64,000 nucleotides of DNA from Caenorhabditis remanei (lineage: Eukaryota; Nematoda; Chromadorea; Rhabditida; Rhabditidae). Below, piece after piece: positions 10,190 through 22,526 of the stretch; the first letter of the stretch is position 1; every line of letters begins with the position of its first letter. Both the position numbers and the translations under genes were made by a program. The stretch covers positions 2,480,001 through 2,544,000 of the forward strand of contig NC_071332.1 of NCBI RefSeq assembly GCF_010183535.1, read 5' to 3'. The notes under the pieces were generated by a model. The model made no database searches. It had not been told where the DNA came from and worked only from the letters and a program-made list of their open reading frames with translations.

Positions 10190-11879
10190 TTTATTTATTC
10201 TTTCAAAATAGACGTACGTGAAGACGCGTGGAAGGGTCAACGGGGATAAAAACGAAGAAAACGACACGTGGAAGATTTATGAATCGTGGAAACTGTTTTA
10301 ATAATATTTATCAAGCGAAGAAATGTGTGATGGGTGAAAAAATGTTCTCCTTTTTTCAGATCATACGGATTTTGCTCGGAAAAATTAAATTTATTAGCTG
10401 ATTAGAAAAATGGGCTTTTTGAAAGGTAGGTCATATCATTTTCCTTATCCCCGTTATTTGCAGATCACACTTTCAACAACCGCGCTCTATTGAAACCTTC
10501 TATTTTTTTCTATTTTCACCTGCTTCGATAGAGCGTGGTTGAAAATTCCTCACTGTTTTATTAGCACTGCACGCTTCTTTCAACCGCGCTCTACCGAAAC
10601 CCAAGAAAATAGTGTACGAAATTGAGAGACTCGGAGAAAAAGAGACATTTTTCAAGGGGATTTCGGTGGAGCGCAGTTGTAAGAACGGTGCCGTGAATTT
10701 CAGTTTTTCATGATGCTACCGTATTCATCGTCGTAATTGTCGTAATTGTTATCTGTATCTAGTTCCAAATGGTGATGTGTCCTGTGTTACATGCAACAAA
10801 TAAATCCTGTGAGTGTGTCAATTTTCCAGGTGCTGCTCTTTTTTTCAGATCTCCAATTCTTCAAGCTACAGCAGTCGTCGAAGTTGTGAAGGACAGATTC
10901 GAATGAGCTAAATACTGTGAGTGAAGAAAATCCTAGACCTACTTCTATTATTCTCGCGGGTTATTGTGAAACGGGAGACATTGAGGATATTAGCGGAGAC
11001 GCAGACACACGCCTATTCTGTGCTAAGAATCAATAAGATTCTGAAAACCTGTGACCTTTTTTATCCACTCTCCAATTTCTCGACACTTTTTATTATCAAG
11101 TATGCCCATGCTACAGTTTTAACAATCGCGCTCTACCGACCCTGAGTGAGAGACAGTTTTCCAGCGGATTACTGTAGAGAGTGTTATGATCCTTTTTCTG
11201 TCTTCCAGCTCTCATCGAGAGTCACCATCCAGTTCTAACAATTCCTCTTTTTTTTAAATTATCACTTCTCTATGTGTTCCCGGAATCGCCAAATTAAAAA
11301 TTATCCCACGTACAGTCAACAGGATAAAGAAGAGAGGTGAGTCTTTTTTCTTTAATTTTCAGATCAAAAACTAGAGCCAGAGAAGAGAAAGCAGAGAGTA
11401 GAAAAGGCGATAGGAGAAAAAATGACGGGACGGCCGATTTTAGGAATGAAAAATTATACTTCTAGAAGTTTTTCCGAAGAAATACCTTTTAGAATAGAAC
11501 GATTTTGATGAAAACCCCATTTTTAAGAGAGAAAATCTACCAATGAGTGCGATAACTAGAGTAGAAATTGAGAAATTTTACTAAATAGATGCTTTTCATG
11601 TTTTGTGGCTGAAAATCTGAAATTTCAGATTGCTGGAGAAGTGAATCGTGTCATCAGATGATAATTCTGCTTCTAAAATACTTTCTATCATTAGAAATAC
11701 TCAAAAAGATTGAAACTAAACCTAGCTGGCTTCTAGAAGACATTTTCGGTTAAAGCTCTCCAAAAAATTTGAAAAAAGTGACAATTTCTAGAAAAATGAG
11801 ACTATTTTTTGACTTTTCTTGAAACAATTTATATTCAAAAGATGTATTAGAATTTGAAATGTCTTAGAGCACGTTTTGG

Positions 11880-12240
11880 TCATCCGATTCCTCACTGGAA
11901 TCCGCTAATTCGGTGAGACGACGTCATCATTCATCATCACGTCATCATCACGCCGCCCGTCGTCAAATCGATCGATTCTTAGCGAATTATTGAGCAGATG
12001 AGCAAAGAAGAGCAAGATTATGAGAATGAGCAGCTAATTAACTTGACAAAAACTAAATTAAAGCATTCTGACAAGTTAAGAAATGTTGAATTACTTTCAG
12101 AGACACCGGGAAACAACCGACGGCGACGGGGGACGACGGGCTTCACGAAATTGGCTGAAATCGAACAGAATTGGAGATGTCGGACAAGAAGATTAGATGA
12201 AACAGAGAGTTTAAAACCTAACACTGTTGCTGCTCGCTAA
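11880..12240 (+). other. Possible coding remnant in left palindrome arm
   Basis: An open stretch begins MSKEEQDYENEQLINL (ATG 11998) and continues through a Lys/Asp-rich helix to an Arg-rich NNRRRRG segment. An acceptor-like TTACTTTCAG occurs inside at about 12100. The mirrored arm keeps the same reading frame (next entry), which argues that it was once coding. No family is recognised. Confidence 0.3.
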
Positions 12241-14154
12241 AATATTTTGAAGAAATCACGAGAAAATCAATTTTTATCTTAAAAAATCGAAAAAAAACTG
12301 AAAACTTAGCGTTTTTGGTGATGAAAATGCTTGTAACTCGGTCAAAATTCATCGAAATTTGTTAATTTTTTTTGTAAAATGATTAGAAAGATATGGCCAA
12401 TGTTTATATTTAAGTAATCCCACTGATGAGACAGTCTGGCGCCTGCCATTTCGAAAAGTTAATTGAGCAAAGCCAAAATTTTGAGCAAATTCTGTTTTTC
12501 GCAAAATATTTTCAACTTTTATGAGAAATAATATGCAAATCCTTATTCATAGGAAACTCAATCTGCTTTAAAAGGTTTATTCAATAATAAATTTCAGCAG
12601 GAAACACTTTTTTCTAGTTTTTTCCGAAAAAAATTTTTTGTCACAAATTTTTTTTTTCGAATTTTTTCGAATTTTCGAAATTTTTTAAAGGAAAAGGAGA
12701 TGGAATCGTTTTCATATTTGGCAAACTTTTGAGAATCATCTTTTCTTTTTAAAATTATAGCAGAAACTAAGAGATTTAGAAGCTTTAGATCTCATTTTGT
12801 GATGGCGAAACGAGGAAGAATCGATTTTCAGTGCTTTCCGCGTTTTGAGGTAATGATTTGTTTCAGATAAGCAAGATACGACAGTTTTAAAACTGAAATG
12901 ACATAGAAAACTTCTTAAAATTGTACGGGATGCATGAAATAGTCAAAAACGAAACGATGCGGATCCACTGAATCATCAGGAAGAAAAAACATCGCTTGGG
13001 AACGAGTCCGATGACGGATTGGCTCGTAACTCGGCGGAAACTTCAAATTTTTCTAACGTTTTTGAGTGTGAATTCAAGCTTTAACTGTGTTTCAGCTTAC
13101 TGAAAACATAATATTGTTGTATCTGTTCACCTGCTTGCGGTAACTCAAAAAGTTGCTGTGGCGCGCCGGTTTGTTTGACTTGCATGCTCTGGAGGGTCCA
13201 GCGTGAACAGATGAACAGATACAGCAATGTTATGTTTTTAAAAAGCTGAAATACAGTTAAAGCTTGAATTTACACTCAAAAACTTCAAAAAAATTTGAAG
13301 TTTCCGCCGAGTTACGAACCAATCCGTCATCGGCCTTGTTCCCAAGCAATGTTTTTTTTCTTCCTGATGATCCAGTGGATCCGCATCGTTTCGTTTTTGA
13401 CTATTTCATGCATCCCGTACAATTTTAAGACGTTTTCTATGTCAATTCAGTTTTAAAACTGTCATATTTTGCATATCTGGAACAAATCATTATCTCAAAA
13501 CGAGGAAAGCACTGAAAATCGATTCTTCCTCGTTTCGCCATCACAAAATGAGATCTAAAGCTTCTTAATCTCTTAGTTTCTGCTTTAATTTGAAAAAGAA
13601 AAGATGGTTCTCAAAAGTTTGCCAAATATAAAGACGATTCCATCTCTTTTTCCTTCAAAAAGTTTCGAAAGTTCGAAAAAAATCGAAAAAAAAATTTTAT
13701 GACAAAAATTTTTTTTTCGAAAAAAACTTGAAAAAAGTGTTTCCTCCTGAAATTTATTAATGAAAAAACCTTTTAAACTAGGTTTACTTTCCTATGAATA
13801 AGGATTGGCATACTATTTCTCATAAAAATTGAAAAAATTTTGCGAAAAACAGAATTTTCTCAAAATTTTGGCTTGGCTCAATTAACTGTTCGAAATGGCA
13901 GGCGCCAGACTGTCTCATCAGTGGGATTACTTAAATGTAAACATTGGCCATATCTTTCTGATAATTTTACAAAAAAAATTAACAAATTTCGATGATTTTT
14001 AACCGAGTTACAAGCATTTTCATCACCAAAAACGCTAATTTTTCATTATTTTCGGTTTTCTCCAATTTTTGTGATAAAAATTGGTTTTCTCGTGATTTCT
14101 TCAAAACATTTTAGCGAGCAACAACAGTTTTAGGTTCTAAACTCTCTGTTTCAT

Positions 14155-14487
14155 CTAATCTTCTTGTCCGACATCTCCAATTCTGTCCGATTCCAGCCAA
14201 TTTCCTGAAGCTCGTCGCCCCCGTCGCCGTCGGTTGTTTCCCGGTGTCTCTGAAAGTAATTCAACATTTCTTAACTTGTCAGAATGCTTTAATATAGTTT
14301 TTGTCAAGTTAATTAGCTGCTCATTCTCATAATCTTGCTCTTCTTTGCTCATCTGCTCAAAAATTTGCTGAGAATCGATCGATTTGACGACGGGCGGCGT
14401 GTTGATGACGTGATGACGTCGTCTCACCGAATTCGCGGATTCCAGTGAAGAATCTGAATGACCAAAACTTGCTCGAAGAGATTTCAA
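14155..14487 (-). other. Mirror copy of the palindrome-borne coding remnant
   Basis: This 110-codon minus-strand ORF contains the same MSKEEQDYENEQLINL and NNRRRRG landmarks as the left arm. It is extended upstream by a Ser/Arg/His segment (SSLESANSVRRRHH) that the left arm also partly preserves. Frame conservation between diverged arms hints at past selection. The product is unknown. Confidence 0.3.
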
Positions 14488-15341
14488 ATGCTAATACATC
14501 TTTTGAATATAAATTGTTTCAAGAAAAGTCAAAAAATAGTCTCATTTTTCTAAAAATTGTCACTTTTTTCGAATTTTTTTAAGAGCTTCAGCCGAAAATG
14601 TCTTCTAAAAGCCAGCGAGGATTAGTTTCAATCTTTTTGAGTATTTCTAATGATAGAAAGTATTTTAGAAGCAGAATTATCATCTGATGACACGATTCAC
14701 TTCTCCAGCAATCTGAAATTTCAGATTTTCAGCAAAATAACATGAAAAGCATTTATTTAGTAAAATTTCCTAATTTCTTCTCCGGTTATTGTTCTCAATG
14801 ATAGAATTTCTGTCAATATTTGTGTTTTTGTCAAAATATTTCTATTTTGAAAGGTGTTTCTTCGGAAAAACTTCTAGAAATATAATTTTTCTTTACTCAA
14901 ATCGGCCGTCCCGTCATTTCTCCTCCTCTCGCCTCGTCTAATCATCCCTTTCTCTTCTCTGGCTTCATTTTTTGATCTGAAAATTAAAGAAAAAAGACTA
15001 ACCTCTCTTCTTTATCCTGTTGATTGTTTTTTAACCCAGAGAAATCGTTTTAGCGCGGAGAAAAAAATCGAATTCAAAGCGCCGCGCTTTCTTCAATCGC
15101 TGCGAGACCCTCGACATGGGCTACTGTAGAGGAAGGAAATACGAGTTAAATTTGATTTCGAAACTCTTTTTTCCTTTTTTCGCGGCGATTTTTCTTCTTA
15201 AAATGATGATTTTCTTTAAAATTTTAAGCTGAAATTTTCTTTACAATTTTAAATTGAAAAATAAATTTTCAGAAGAGACGGCCAAAGGGCGTTGTGAAGA
15301 CTAGTTGAGTTGTTTCCAAAACATGCATTTTCTAGTTCTTG

Positions 15342-15348
15342 TATAAAA
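15342..15348 (+). promoter_or_regulatory. Possible TATA box of gene E
   Basis: TATAAAA lies 98 bp upstream of the gene E start codon. Before the ATG there is also a TTTTCAG/GT acceptor-like site at 15431-15437, which could be a trans-splice site or the end of a 5' UTR intron. Confidence 0.4.
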
Positions 15349-15439
15349 ATGTTTGTGTTAGTTTTTCGTCACTGTTTTCTACTTTGTGAAAATCTGAGTC
15401 ATAATCAAAAAAATTAGAATTTAGTGAGAATTTTCAGGT

Positions 15440-16579
15440 ATGGCGAACGACGAGAACGCAGGATTCAATCACTCAGTAAATTCTCGTGAGTTTTGAAACA
15501 TTTTTCCGAATGAAAATATGTTTTCAGCATTTCACCGTTTCATTCGTCCACCACCAGCACCGCCACAGCCACGGATGCCACCAATCAATTCACCACCAAT
15601 TGTGGTCCAACCCGGAGGTATTTTTTTTAAAGAATTTAACGTTTATTGATGTGTTTCGAATCACTATTCACTCATTTTCCTCCAAAACTCGGGTTTTTCT
15701 CATTGAAAAATTCTATAATTGAGGATTATGAGGAATAATTCAGGAAAAAACAAAGATTGTTTTCAGCAGAGATTGCCGCTCCAGCCGCTCCAGCACCGCC
15801 AAGGATGCTCTCACCGCCGAATGTCGGACATCCCGGAGGTATTTTTAAGAATTTAACGTTTATTGATGTGTTTCGAATCAGTATTCACTCATTTTCCTCC
15901 AAAACTCGGATTTTTCTCAATGAAAAATTCTATAATTGAGGATTATGAGGAAAAATTCAGAAAGAAACAATGATTGTTTTCAGCAGAGATTGCCGCTCCA
16001 GCCGCTCCAGCACCGCCAAGGATGCTCTCACCGCCGAATTTCGGACAACCCGGAGGTATTTTTTTAAAGAATTTAACGTTTATTGATGTGTTTCGATTTA
16101 GTATTCACTCATTTTCCTCCAAAACTCGGATTTTTCTCAATGAAAAATTCTATAATTGAGGATTATGAGGAATAATTCAGGAAAAAACAATAATTGTTTT
16201 CAGCAGATCTTGTCGCTCCAGCCGCTCCAGCACCGCCACGAATGCTCTCACCGCCAATTTTGGTCCAACCCGGAGGTATTTTTTAAGAATTTAACGTTTA
16301 TTGATGTGTTTCAAATCAGTATTCACTCATTTTCCTCCAAAACTCGGATTTTTCTCATTGAAAAATTCTATAATTGAGGATTATGAGGAATAATTCAGAA
16401 AGAAACAATGATTGTTTTCAGAAGAGATTGTCGCACCAGCGCCGCCATTGAATTCTGTTGAGAACTCTCAATCGACTTCCGATGAATTCAAAAGTCGAAA
16501 GGAGACTCGTAAATACTGTAGTCATTGCAAGAAGCATGTCGATTCTTACGACGACCACATCAAAGAGTGCCACCCGTAA
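15440..16579 (+). CDS. Pro/Ala-rich protein with C-terminal C2H2-like finger (gene E)
   Basis: Six exons: 15440-15485, 15528-15617, 15767-15838, 15984-16055, 16204-16275, 16422-16579, giving 169 aa with every junction in phase 1. Exons 3-5 are each exactly 72 bp and encode near-identical 24-residue units rich in PAAPAPPRMLSPP. They arose by tandem duplication of exon plus intron (period about 217-220 bp). The C-terminus carries C-x2-C-x9-H-x4-H (CSHC ... HIKECH), a single finger-like metal site. The last exon is acidic/Ser-rich before the finger. Exons 3-5 begin after CAGCAG, a tandem acceptor that could drop one Ala. An AATAAA overlaps the stop region (16579-16584). The gene lies inside the right arm of the giant palindrome. 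The role is unknown; nucleic-acid or protein binding is inferred. Confidence 0.75.
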
Positions 16580-17300
16580 ATAAAATCTCGGCCTTTCTTT
16601 CCTTTTCTCTCGAACCCTTCAATATATTTTTTGTTCTGTTATCTAACTGTTCATTCCCGTAATCTTGCTCTTCTTTTCAAATGCTAATTCCTATAATCTT
16701 TCTCTTCTGTCAGAGATTCATTTCGAATGATATTACACCTTTTGGATATAAATTTTTTCAAGAAAAGTCGAAAAATAGACTCATTTTTCAGTCAATTGTC
16801 AATTTTTTTTTGATTTTTTTGGAGAGCGTCAGCCGAAAATGTCTTCTAGAAGCCAGCGAGGATTAGTTTCAATCTTTTTTGAGTATAACTAGTGTAAGAA
16901 AGTGTTTCAGAAGCAGAATTATCATCTGATGACTTGATTCACTTCTCCAGCAATCTGAAATTTCAGATTTTCAGCCACAAAAACGTGAAAAGCATTTATT
17001 TAGTAAAATTTCTCAATTCTACTCTAGTTATCGCACTCATTGATAGATTTTCGCTCTTAAAAATGGGGTTTTCATCAAAATCGTTCTATTCTAAAAGGTA
17101 TTTCTGCAGAAAAACTTCTAGAAATAAATTTTTCGTCTTTTAAATCGGCCGTCCCGTCATTTTTCCTCCTATCGCCTCGTCTAATCGTCATTTTCTCTTC
17201 GCTGGCTTCAATTTTTGATCTGAAAATTAAAGAAAAATCACTCACTTCTCTTATTTATTCTGTTAACTGTACGTGGGATAATTTTTAATTTGGCAATTCC
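16580..17300. repeat. Second partial copy of the palindrome middle arm
   Basis: About 16640-17300 repeats 14470-15030 in direct orientation and is the inverse of 11280-11900, sharing phrases such as GAAGCAGAATTATCATCTGA. Gene E is therefore flanked on both sides by the same element segment. Confidence 0.65.
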
Positions 17301-18420
17301 GGGAAAACAGAAAAGTGATAATTAAGAAAATGAGGAACTGTTGAAATTGGAGACATCTTGATAATACATCTGATTGGTGACACTTGATAAGAGCTGGAAG
17401 ACAGGAAAAGGATCAAAACACTCTCCACAGTAATCCGCTGGAAAACTGTCTCTCACTCAGGGTCGGTAGAGCGCGATTGTTAAAACTGTAGCGTTGGAAT
17501 ACTTGATATTCAAAAGTGTCGAGTAATTGGGAGAGTGGATAAAAAAGGTCACAGGTTTTCAGAATCTTATTGATTTTTAGCACAGAATAGGCGTGTGTCT
17601 GCGTCTCCGCTAATATCCACAATGTCTCCTAGACTGTCCTCTCACAATAACCCGCGGGAACAATGGAAGTAGGTCTAGGATTTTCTTCACTCACAGTAAT
17701 TTGATCGAATCCATCCCTCATAACATCGACAACTACTGTAGCTTGAAGTATTAGAGATCTGAAAAAGAGAGAGCAGCATCTGGGAAAAATGAGTCACTCA
17801 CAGGATTTGTTTATTGGATGTAACACAGGACACATCACCATTTGGAACTAAATACAGATAACAACTACGACAATTACGACGATGAATACGGTAGCATCTG
17901 GAAAAACTGAAATTCACTAATCTCTTTGAAGAAAAAAAGTTGGGTACTATTAGGTCGGCACCGTTTTGACAACTGCGCTTCACCAAAAAAGCCTCTTGAA
18001 AAATGTCTCTTTTTCTACGAGTTTCTCAATTTTGTACATTATTTTCTTGGGTTTCGGTAGAGCGCGGTTGAAAGAAGTGTGCCGTGCTAATAACACAGTG
18101 AGGCTTTTTCAACCGCGTTCTATCGATACAGGCGTAAATAGAAAAAAATAAGATCTCGATGGAGCGCGGTTGTTATAAGTGTGATCTCCAAATAACTACC
18201 TTGTATAAAGTCCATTGACTTGAATAGTTACTCTAATCAGCTAATAACTATAATTTCTCCCAGCAAAATCCGTATGATCTGAAAAAAAAGCTTTTTGCAC
18301 TTACCACATTCCTCCGCTTGATAAATATTATTAAAGCATTTTCCACGATTCATAAACCTGACACGTGTCTTTCTCTTTTCACGCATTTTCGCGTACGTCT
18401 ATTTTAAAAACTAAATAAAA

Positions 18421-18820
18421 GATTAATTATCTCTTCGCTGACTTCTGTAGATAATGGTTTTTCTTTAGTTTTTCGCTTAAAAACGATTTTTTCAACATTT
18501 TTATATGAAAAAGTCCTTTTTAAGTGAAAAAAACTAAAGAAAAAAAATTTTCTGACTAGGGAAGGATCCCGAGGCGAGATGGAGTTACAGGTCGAGACAT
18601 ATATCACTAGAACCAAAATTTTGCGCTAATTTCAAATCTCACGAAAGAGTTATTCACGTTTTTGTGGCTTCTCAGTGCAAAAATGAGCATTTTCAAGATT
18701 CCCAAAATTAACGTTTTTTTTTTCATTTTAATTTAATTTTTTTGCTCTGTACGTATGAATTTTTGTAAAGTTTCTTAAAATGTCAGAAATGACGCCTAAT
18801 TGGGTATAATATAAAATTCT
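18421..18820. other. Spacer, no gene seen
   Basis: AT-rich. A hairpin-prone stretch at about 18465-18550 contains TTTCTTTAGTTTTT and its inverse. No gene or conserved block is recognised. Confidence 0.4.
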
Positions 18821-19815
18821 TACAAGGAAATGACCCTGAGTGTGACCCCAGTTTCTCGCCGAGGTTTTCACCAAAGATAGGCCTCACCGAGACTAGAACA
18901 ACACTATATGATTTAGGTGCAACAAACTCGTTTCAAGCGAATGGCAAACATTTTTCATTTTTTTCGAAATTTTTTGGTCGAGTCACTTTGAGACATAGTA
19001 ACTTTGTTCATATTGAAGGATTTCATAAAATTCAAAATGTTGTGAAAATGTGAAGATGTGGGCTACAAAAAAGCTATCTGAACTATTTTACCAAAACTGA
19101 AACCTGGGAAGATAAAAATCAAAACGTGAAAATTGTCAGTACTCATGAAATCAGAAAGTAGCCATTTTCGAAAAAAAAGGTCTCGGAGGACCATGTCTAT
19201 TCAATTTCCCGTGTTGAGTGAAGTACACATACATGTTCAAATATATGCCTCACCTTTCATTTTGGAGACTTATTTTCAATTTTTTAAGATTTAAAGCCAT
19301 TTCCACGTATCCCTATACGTTCGAGTTTACTACTGAAAAACGCAAAAACATAGATCTTGGCGGAATGTTGTTAAAACATGTCAAAACACAGTTTTCAAAA
19401 ACCAATATCATGTTTTGATAACTCTATGATCCCAGATAAACCGAATGCAACCATTAATTTTTTACGATATTCGTGTATACATGGAAATTACTTTAAAAGT
19501 CGAAAAATTGAAAATAAGTCTCCAAAATGAAAGGTGAGCCATATATTTGAACATGTATATGTAATTTACTTAACACGGGGAATCTAATGGTCCGCCAAGA
19601 CCTTTTTTTCGAAAATGACCACTTTCTGAATTCATGAGTACTGACAATTTTCACGTTTTGATTTGTATCTTCCCAGGTTTCAGTTTTGGTAAGAAGGTCC
19701 AGTTAGCATTTTTGTAGCCCACATCTTCACCTTTTTACAGCACTTTAAATTTTATGAAAACCTTTAAATTGAACAAAGTTACTATGTCTCAAGTGACTCG
19801 ACCAAATATTTGGAT
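18821..19815. repeat. Foldback repeat, family R2, copy 1
   Basis: The left arm 18960-19290 is the inverse of 19530-19810, with outer ends reading GGTCGAGTCAC and its complement. A leading block 18821-18960 contains CTCGCCGAGGTTTTCACC. The whole of 18821-19450 is repeated almost identically at 23340-23980. Confidence 0.75.
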
Positions 19816-20158
19816 ATCTACAACATGTCCTTGTTGTAGATATCCAAATATTTTTCTGTGTGTGATGATTTGAAATTCGTTTTAAAAGTTTGTGTCAGAA
19901 AACATATGAGAGCTTGTGAAAATGTTGAGTAGGGTATCACAGAGGAGTGACCTTTTTCAACTTTCTTCAGTTTTTTATAACAAGGAGGAGTATGCATTAA
20001 AGAATACATTTATTAAACGTAATACTGAAAAAAAAAACAGTAAGAAAGTGAGGGATCCAATAGATGTATGGTCAGGGGGAATCAACAGATCTCTATAGAG
20101 GATCTCAACAGTGAAGATTAATAAAAAAAGAGAGGGAGGGAGAGAATGAGAAATTTTT
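19816..20158. repeat. 3' flank part of an inverted duplication of F1
   Basis: 19824-20620 is an inverted copy of 21709-22502, including the 3' flank of gene F1. At the outer junction, two copies of TTGTAGATATCCAAATATTT face each other around TGTCC, making a hairpin of about 45 bp at 19806-19852. Confidence 0.8.
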
Positions 20159-20620
20159 TCAGACAAATGATACAAAGACAATCATATTAAACATCAGTTG
20201 GTTACCGTCCATTTTGAAATAAATTGTACCAGTGACTCCATCGTTTCTCTTGATATTAATTCCACCTCGCATACGGAATACTTCATTTCTAGCACTGAAA
20301 ATTGTCTTTACAGGGTGGATAATAAAAAGTTTTAAAAAAAACGTTTTCAGAGTTCAAATATACCGTATCCGTATAAGATTTGATTTACAAAAGAAATTCG
20401 AACTAGGATTCTTTAGTTTTGATACAAACAACTTACGTTCTGCCATGTCTGATCACGTCAACATTATTTACTTCATGGGGTAGATTCAAAATGACGTTAT
20501 ATGATTCCGGGTCTTTAACTGGAATTCTGAGACGTTCAAGATGTTGATGGGAGTCCATAGACATCCAGCTGAGAAGGAATGTATTCAATTCTAGGTTGGT
20601 TATACTAGATTTTTTCAACG
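20159..20620 (-). pseudogene. 3' fragment of an F-box gene, inverted duplicate of F1
   Basis: The minus strand holds an intact exon 3 copy (20294-20159) and the last 184 bp of exon 2 (20620-20437), ending in the normal GTAAGT donor. Homology to F1 stops abruptly at 20620/20621, where upstream-flank sequence of an F-box gene begins. The F-box and most of the associated domain are missing, so it cannot encode a working protein. It differs from F1 at only a few positions (for example PVKDPE versus PVNDPE), so the duplication is recent. Confidence 0.85.
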
Positions 20621-20970
20621 GTGCACTATGTCTGTGAGGGTACTGTGCCATGTTAATAAGGTTGATGCGAAATTTCAGTTGAGCAGATGGATCATCGCAA
20701 TTCATCCAATCAGTTTCTTTTGTTATCAATTTTGACTTTCTCATCATTTTGAAACTACAAAAACTACAAACAGACTCATCTTTGTAGTTCCCACACATTC
20801 CATCTCATTTGACTACTCAAATTGTGACAATTGGTTCCAATGACCTTCCCAGATCTCTTCTCTCCATGAGCCTCTTTGTAGGAGGCCTCCTCAGTCTTCT
20901 GCACTACATTCTCTCTGTCTTACCTTCAGTTACTAGCATCGAGTCGTCTTGGTTATTGATTGATTTTCAA
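20621..20970 (+). promoter_or_regulatory. Conserved F-box upstream block (F1)
   Basis: The region holds GACCTTCCCAGATCTCTTCTC (about 20838) and GTTACTAGCAT (about 20930), which recur in this order upstream of most F-box genes in the window. From 20809 it is also open in frame with the F-box ATG, encoding a hydrophobic stretch (SLLSMSLFVGGLLSLL). It could be a conserved promoter/5' UTR or an N-terminal extension. Confidence 0.5.
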
Positions 20971-22168
20971 ATGGACAACATTCCGAAACCGTTCCCTCTA
21001 CTCCGTCTACCTCGTCTTGTCTTAGATGAAGTTTTTATCATGATGAGGCCATTCGAATTGTAAGTTGTAATTCTAATTTTCTATGATCTCATTGTTTTCT
21101 TTTCACAGAATCAATTTCTCAATGGCTTCTTTGAAATCGAAAATTGTTATGAAGTGTTTTTTGAGAACGAATGGAAACTTGAAGTATTCCATAGAAGTAA
21201 ATACACACGAAGAGCCAAAAGTTTCCATTGTAATATCAAAGACTTTCTTTGATCAAAGAATGACATCTGAAAGAGAGAAACACAAAAAAGAGGAGTATAT
21301 TGTAACCCGAGATGGTTTTACAGCCGATCGAGTTTGGATATATTCGGAAAATTTAATTAGTGACTGGATGAAACTGTTCCAGACAGTATCGGAATTATTC
21401 AATTTTAAACGTCGCGTGGTCTTTTTCCGTCCTGACACTTTTCCAGATCAGAACAAATCAATAATTGACTTTATTAAGTCTCAAATGCCAATAATCAATA
21501 CTTGTTCAGTCAATGGAGAAAAAGAATATGATGATGATGTGGAATATTTTCTGGAAAATGTTGATGTGACTGAAAGTGTAGAGTTACATTCAAGACTCAC
21601 TAATGAATTCCAAGCGAAAATCGATAGGCCTCTCGAAAATATTTCGATTGATTTTGGAGATTGGCTAAATTACAACCAATTTATCAAATTCAAAAGTTGT
21701 GAAATAGCGTTGAAAAAATCTAGTATAACCAACCTAGAATTGAATACATTCCTTCTCAGCTGGATGTCTATGGACTCCCATCAACATCTTGAACGTCTCA
21801 GAATTCCAGTTAATGACCCGGAATCATATAACGTCATTTTGAATCTACCCCATGAAGTAAATAATGTTGACGTGATCAGACATGGCAGAACGTAAGTTGT
21901 TTGTATCAAAACTAAAGAATCCTAGTTCGAATTTCTTTTGTAAATCAAATCTTATACGGATACGGTATATTTGAACTCTGAAAACGTTTTTTTTTAACTT
22001 TTTATTATCCACCCTGTAAAGACAATTTTCAGTGCTAGAAATGAAGTATTCCGTATGCGAGGTGGAATTAATATCAAGAGAAACGATGGAGTCACTGGTA
22101 CAATTTATTTCAAAATGGACGGTAACCAACTGATGTTTAATATGATTGTCTTTGTATCATTTGTCTGA
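20971..22168 (+). CDS. F-box protein with FBA_2-like domain (F1)
   Basis: Three exons, 20971-21059, 21109-21891, 22033-22168, encode 335 aa. Exon 1 and the start of exon 2 form the F-box (FPLLRLPRLVLDEVFIMMRP then INFSMASLKSK), the SKP1-binding part of SCF ubiquitin ligases. The 261-codon exon 2 ends in a segment resembling the F-box-associated type 2 domain of Caenorhabditis fbxb proteins (KSSITNLELNTFLLSWM). Exon 3 adds a conserved tail (RMRGGINIKRNDG, YFKMDG). It is expected to recruit substrates for ubiquitination; the substrate is unknown. It belongs to the young subfamily with F2 (about 97 percent identical in exon 2) and F7. Its 3' half is mirrored at 20.6-19.8 kb. Confidence 0.85.
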
Positions 22169-22526
22169 AAAAATTTCTCATTCTCTCCCTCCCTCTCTTT
22201 TTTTATTAATCTTCACTGTTGAGATCCTCTATAGAGATCTGTTGATTCCCCCTGATCATACATCTATTGGATCCCTCACTTTCTTACTGTTTTTTTTTCA
22301 GTATTACGCTTAATAAATGTATTCTTTAATGCATACTCCTCCTTGTTATAAAAAACTGAAGAAAGTTGAAAAAGGTCACTCCTCTGTGATACCCTACTTA
22401 ACATTTTCACAAGCTCTCATATGTTTTCTGACACAAACTTTTAAAACGAATTTTAAATCATTACACACAGAGAAATATTTGGATATCTACAACAAGGACA
22501 TGTTACACATAAACCAAAGTGATCCG

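Larger units (their letters stand above)
10190..18420. repeat. Giant nested palindrome with an internal gene
   Basis: The left arm 10190-13150 has inverted counterparts on the right in three blocks. 12240-13150 pairs with 13205-14100. 11310-12240 pairs with 14100-15030, and part of it pairs again with 16640-17300. 10190-11310 pairs with 17290-18420. The symmetry centre is near 13170. The outer arms carry recurring short blocks containing CAACCGCGCTC in both orientations. The right arm is interrupted by gene E. A third copy of the outer arm lies at about 35.83-37.11 kb. It is probably a transposable foldback of composite origin. Confidence 0.75.
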
